Shown in pieces: positions 32,455 to 35,544 of a stretch of DNA of 35,544 nt (positions are counted from its first letter, which is position 1; every line of letters begins with the position of its first letter). Where the stretch lies: contig JABWCO010000020.1 of assembly GCA_013360185.1 (NCBI GenBank), positions 1-35,544 on the forward strand, given 5' to 3'. A program made the translations under genes and the position numbers. The notes below the pieces were generated by a model, which was not told the DNA's origin, made no database searches, and was given only the letters and a program-made list of their open reading frames with translations. Source of the DNA: Bdellovibrio sp. (lineage in GTDB: Bacteria > Bdellovibrionota > Bdellovibrionia > Bdellovibrionales > Bdellovibrionaceae).

Positions 32455-33134
32455 TATTTGTACTCAACACTCTTCGCCAGCTTTTGCGCCTGACTTTTTA
32501 GATCAGGATTCCTAAACTTGCTCAACACAGTCCTATATATTTCAGAGGCCTCTTCAGTCTGATTATTCACCTCGCTGATCTGCCCCATTCTTAGCAGAAT
32601 GAAACCTGTCAAATCATGTTGAGGATAAAGAGTGACCATGTTGTCGATCTCGCCAAGGCTGCTGCGAAAATCTTTTTTTAAAAAATAACTTTCAGCGATA
32701 AAAAAACGCGCTTCTACAGAGTGTTGTGACAATGGATACCGATCTAATAGCTTATAGAACTCGCGAATCGCCTTATCGTAATCACGATCATTGAAATATC
32801 GTTTCGCTTTCTCGTATGAAGCACCTGAAAGCTCGATCGCATCCGCACTAGCCGGCGCCCGCACAACTGCACTCAGATTTCTAAGGTCATACTTTGCTTG
32901 CAACTGCTTATCATCTGGCAACACTTGCGCTACCGTCTGTTGAAAGTCTTTCAACTGATAAGTAAGTAAAGTGTTATTAAACTTTTCCTTTTCTATCTGA
33001 TGATTCATGTCAGCTAAGCGGCGCTCATACTGCTCCTGACCATTGAAGTGTCGAACGAAGGCCGAATAGGCCCCTAAAAAACCGACTGTTAAACAAAGAC
33101 AGAAAATTAAGAATAAAGAGTTTTGATTCTTCAT
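32454..33134 (-). CDS. Membrane-anchored coiled-coil and TPR protein (YbgF/CpoB-like)
   Basis: I take the ATG at 33134, 51 codons inside the open frame, because it gives a normal inner-membrane signal anchor (hydrophobic residues 6-24). The 226-residue protein then has a short coiled coil (about 35-75) and three TPR-like repeats (about 115-220: A-K-R-Y-F-N-D-R-D-Y-D-K-A, then F-F-I-A-E-S-Y-F-L-K-K, then G-Q-I-S-E-V). This layout resembles YbgF/CpoB, but it has an anchor and not a cleaved signal and there are no tol-pal genes beside it. A scaffold role in the periplasm is inferred. It is coupled with the FecR-like gene by TAATG. Confidence 0.8.
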   Translation of the reverse strand: MKNQNSLFLIFCLCLTVGFLGAYSAFVRHFNGQEQYERRLADMNHQIEKEKFNNTLLTYQLKDFQQTVAQVLPDDKQLQAKYDLRNLSAVVRAPASADAIELSGASYEKAKRYFNDRDYDKAIREFYKLLDRYPLSQHSVEARFFIAESYFLKKDFRSSLGEIDNMVTLYPQHDLTGFILLRMGQISEVNNQTEEASEIYRTVLSKFRNPDLKSQAQKLAKSVEYK

Positions 33135-33392
33135 ATCTGGCTTATCGGAAAAAACCGCTAAAAATTGAGACTTTTCACTCTGAATTCGGAAAAAATGTAT
33201 CGTTTCGATACGGACTTTTAGCACACCCTTGCGCACGAAAACCTCGCCGCAGTCCCAACCCCTTAGTCCTAAGTCCATGAATTTCACTCAAATCCAAGTC
33301 TCTTGGATACTGCAACAAAAGAGGCGCATTTAACTTGACCTCTTAAACGACCAAAATTAGCTTGGGGACTCTTCATTTAAGGACACGCGCTC
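33135..33392. other. Divergent intergenic region between TPR and HU genes
   Basis: This gap holds the HU promoter and leader, a small CTTAG-TC-CTAAG dyad at 33262-33273, and the unproven upstream extension of the TPR frame. I see no RNA gene and no supported small ORF. Confidence 0.5.
33335..33363 (+). promoter_or_regulatory. Candidate HU promoter
   Basis: TTGACC (33335-33340) and TAGCTT (33358-33363) are 17 bases apart. The -35 is good, the -10 poor. A start near 33370 would give a leader of about 23 bases containing AAGGA, nine bases before the ATG. Confidence 0.45.
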
Positions 33393-33665
33393 ATGAATAA
33401 AGCACAACTGATTGATCTTGTTTCCGCAAAAACGAAAACCACAAAAAGCCAATCGGAACAAATTCTGGATGCCACCATCAAGGTGATTCAAGATGCCCTA
33501 AAAAAAGGAGATGAAGTAAAACTCGTCGGCTTCGGGACCTTTTCCCGCAGCGTAAGAAAACCACGGCAAGGAAGAAATCCTAAAACAGGCGAGACGGTCA
33601 AAATTCCCAGCGCTTACGTGCCACGATTTAAGCCCGGCAAAGACCTCAAAGACGCTGTTAATTAA
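33393..33665 (+). CDS. hup: HU family DNA-binding protein
   Basis: The 90-residue nucleoid protein matches HU over its whole length: M-N-K-A-Q-L-I-D start, G-F-G-T-F in the core and the DNA-binding arm signature R-Q-G-R-N-P-K-T-G-E. HU bends and compacts DNA. The last bases of its TAA stop overlap the stop of the facing GYF_2 gene. There is no separate terminator between them that I can see. Confidence 0.95.
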   Translation: MNKAQLIDLVSAKTKTTKSQSEQILDATIKVIQDALKKGDEVKLVGFGTFSRSVRKPRQGRNPKTGETVKIPSAYVPRFKPGKDLKDAVN

Positions 33666-34075
33666 GTACTACTAATAAATTCCGGACGATCCTGAATGCG
33701 ACACCAGCCACTCAATCCCGGTTTCCATACATATTGATTTTGTGAAATCTTTTGTGCCGACAAACCTTCACGCAACTCGTGCAAAGAATAAGGTCCCTCT
33801 TGCAATACCGTGTCACGATCCGGGGCCTGCACCAAAAGAACCCACTCTTTTTCATGTGTTAACAAATCTTGCCCAGGAACATATTCTTGGGCTGCCGGAA
33901 AAAGAGATATCTCAAACTCGCGCCACTCCCGAGCCGCCCGCCACTCCCCGGCCTCTCCGCAAGAAATCAGATCAAAGGGACCAATGGATCCTTTCAGAAT
34001 ATGTTCGCGCATTTCTTGGCGAGTTATCGGACCTTGCGGTTTCAAATTTTGATTATAGTACCAAGCATCCTGCAT
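33662..34075 (-). CDS. Protein with two GYF_2 domains
   Basis: The 137-residue product has two GYF_2-type units. The first (about 5-55) has W-Y-Y and G-P-I and the second (about 78-130) has W-V-L-L, then E-G-P-Y-S-L and Y-V-W-K-P-G-L-S-G-W. GYF_2 domains are usually peptide-binding modules in membrane or signalling proteins. No signal peptide or membrane segment is present. The ATG at 34075 forms TGATG with the stop of the ChaN-like gene; the GTG one codon earlier (34078) is also possible, and AAGGA serves either. Binding a Pro-rich partner is inferred from the family. Confidence 0.82.
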   Translation of the reverse strand: MQDAWYYNQNLKPQGPITRQEMREHILKGSIGPFDLISCGEAGEWRAAREWREFEISLFPAAQEYVPGQDLLTHEKEWVLLVQAPDRDTVLQEGPYSLHELREGLSAQKISQNQYVWKPGLSGWCRIQDRPEFISST

Positions 34076-35544
34076 CACAATTTTTCCTTTTTACTATGAA
34101 AAGGAGTCGGCAAAGACTCGATCACTTCTAGCATATCATAATAGACAATATTAAAACCCTCTTGATCGACCGACTTTTTTAAAAAACTCAACAAGGTTAC
34201 GCTCGACACCAGTTTTTTTCGATATCCGCCAAACAGACGCTCGCCCAACATTCCACCTAACAACTGTGCCGCAATAATATAACTGCCTTTTTTCAAAGGC
34301 CTGGTTTGCGAACGATTTTGCGCCACACCGGTAATCATCATCAGTTCATGCATTTTTTGCGAAATCGCTAACTGCAAAGCCTCTTTTCCTAAATATCCCG
34401 GGCCACGCGACGCAAGACTGGCCTTAATGTCGGCGATAGTGTCTGCCTTACGTTTATGATTGATAATTTTTGAACCAAAGTAGGCCATTCCCTCCGACCA
34501 AATCATTGGCAAAAAGTCTGCGCTTGTCGGCAGCAAAAGCCTTTTTACACCACTTAACTGCGCATGCACATAGCGCATCGCTAAAGAAGCCGCATGATTC
34601 ACGGTTCCTCGGGCCAAGTACGCTGCGCTGATTTCGGGCAGATAAAAAGACACTTCTTCAGCGATCATGAACTCAATCAAAGCCAAAGATTTTGCATCAT
34701 AGACCTGGCGCACTTGACTCCAAAATGAAGGATCGCGCGCGGTATAAACGGACAAGTTCGCCTCTGAAACCGACGCTCCAAGTTCCTCAGAAATGATTTT
34801 GACGTAACGCCCGATATGATCGGTATAATCCAAGGCCACTTCATCTTCGTCGTCCTCATCCAGTTCTAGGTCATAGGCTTGCTCTAAATAAAGCAAATAA
34901 TTTTGCCACTTCACCCAGGGCGGAACGCTCATTAAGCAGAAAATGTTTTGCGACAATCGCACTAACTCTGTCGAAGCTTCAAGCTCTTGTTTCAACAACT
35001 GAAAATAGATACGTTCCGAGTTCTGAAAAATACGTAAAATTTTCTTCGCAAAGGACGGTCCAAGAACCTTGGCGATTTCCTGGGGAATGTGTGGCCCCGC
35101 TAAATGCAAATCCCCGTAAATAACAAATACTAAATGATCCGGATTCTTAAGCACCAATTCGGCGATTTTTTTTCCAGCAAAGATGTCGCGAGACTTTAAG
35201 CTTGCGGCATTGCGTTTTTTATAACCCTTATTCAAACCCTGAATAGAAATCTTATGTTTCTGAGCCCATCGCAACAGCGGACGATAATGCTCCCAGGGGA
35301 ACCCCCACTTTTCCTGCCATTTAACGGACCTTAAGAAATCCTTTTCAGTCATTTTTCCCGACATGAATTGGTCGATCTTGTCTTGGTCTGCGGCTTCAAA
35401 GAACTCCACCGCCAGAATTTTTTTTCGTTCTTTCGGTAGGTGCCGCAAAATACGTACCTGAGCCTTTTGCGATTGATGAAGCGCGTGAAAATCACCCATC
35501 AAAACGACTTGTGACTGGGCAATTTGTTCCCAAAGGGCTTCTTT
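34075..35544 (-). CDS. ChaN-like (DUF399) protein, 5' end outside the window
   Basis: The frame runs open to the window edge, so the true start is outside; 489 residues are visible. The N-terminal 180 residues match the ChaN/heme-binding-lipoprotein domain: L-M-G-D-F-H (for the usual L-G-E-x-H), E-F-F-E-A, S-R-D near residue 105 and V-I-Y-G-D-L-H-L-A-G (for the usual V-x-G-x-x-H). The remaining 300 residues, including an acidic stretch E-D-D-E-D-E, are not recognised; no membrane segment is obvious. Heme or iron-related function is a family-level inference. It overlaps the GYF_2 gene by one base and is cotranslated. Confidence 0.8.
   Translation of the reverse strand, partial: KEALWEQIAQSQVVLMGDFHALHQSQKAQVRILRHLPKERKKILAVEFFEAADQDKIDQFMSGKMTEKDFLRSVKWQEKWGFPWEHYRPLLRWAQKHKISIQGLNKGYKKRNAASLKSRDIFAGKKIAELVLKNPDHLVFVIYGDLHLAGPHIPQEIAKVLGPSFAKKILRIFQNSERIYFQLLKQELEASTELVRLSQNIFCLMSVPPWVKWQNYLLYLEQAYDLELDEDDEDEVALDYTDHIGRYVKIISEELGASVSEANLSVYTARDPSFWSQVRQVYDAKSLALIEFMIAEEVSFYLPEISAAYLARGTVNHAASLAMRYVHAQLSGVKRLLLPTSADFLPMIWSEGMAYFGSKIINHKRKADTIADIKASLASRGPGYLGKEALQLAISQKMHELMMITGVAQNRSQTRPLKKGSYIIAAQLLGGMLGERLFGGYRKKLVSSVTLLSFLKKSVDQEGFNIVYYDMLEVIESLPTPFHSKKEKL

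Noticed and set aside
33135-33287. Longer start of the TPR protein
   Set aside because: The extra 51 residues do not look like a signal or domain, while the ATG at 33134 directly starts a signal anchor.

Overview
The window looks like chromosomal core sequence from a Bdellovibrio-type predatory bacterium (Bdellovibrionota, formerly grouped with the deltaproteobacteria). The evidence is indirect. Genes are tightly packed on both strands, and there are many short lipoproteins and secreted proteins that I cannot place in a named pathway. A secreted HNH-type nuclease and a secreted zinc protease are present, as is a long coiled-coil protein resembling the filament-forming Ccrp described in B. bacteriovorus. 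miaB is paired with a DUF151 nuclease gene. I saw no insertion sequences, phage genes, CRISPR arrays, tRNAs or rRNAs, and no gene-free stretch exceeds 300 bases.

Layout. (1) 1-4.3 kb: a lipoprotein gene faces a small envelope cluster (127-aa secreted protein, HExxH protease, and a YiiX-like papain-fold lipoprotein). (2) 4.4-6.3 kb: a FadI-type thiolase is divergent from a TetR regulator. An 18-bp dyad lies in the spacer of the tetR promoter and beside a back-to-back promoter for the thiolase. (3) 6.4-13.1 kb, minus strand: a membrane-anchored unknown, dnaE, and two envelope proteins that together resemble the domains of the flagellar H-ring protein FlgT. (4) 13.2-21 kb, minus strand: a long run of miaB, a DUF151 nuclease, a CPA2 antiporter and a gamma-carbonic anhydrase, then guaB and guaA. 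A near-consensus promoter precedes miaB. (5) 21-24.6 kb: an acidic-tailed unknown, the secreted HNH nuclease, a histone-H1-like protein with a Cys/His cluster, and a DUF4097-like secreted protein. (6) 24.7-28.3 kb, plus strand: atoB, scoA and scoB (acetoacetate activation and thiolysis), then a cyclic-nucleotide-binding protein. (7) 28.4-33.1 kb, minus strand: a TPR protein, a FecR-like protein, the coiled-coil protein and pyruvate kinase. (8) 33.4-35.5 kb: an HU gene, a double-GYF_2 protein and a ChaN-like protein cut off by the window edge.

Metabolic themes are fatty-acid and acetoacetate catabolism to acetyl-CoA (FadI, AtoB, ScoAB), the last step of glycolysis (Pyk), and GMP synthesis (GuaB, GuaA). 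A recurring non-coding theme is inverted repeats at start codons. The most striking is a perfect 18-bp inverted repeat around the start codon at 13122, each arm of which is itself a dyad. There are also an SD-pairing hairpin before 4279, an SD in a hairpin loop before 5679, a long hairpin before guaB, and three consecutive hairpins before the HNH nuclease gene. I did not find a clear new multi-gene defence or predation system; the best candidates are these leader structures and a few unusual proteins. All functional calls come from reading motifs by eye, with no database search.
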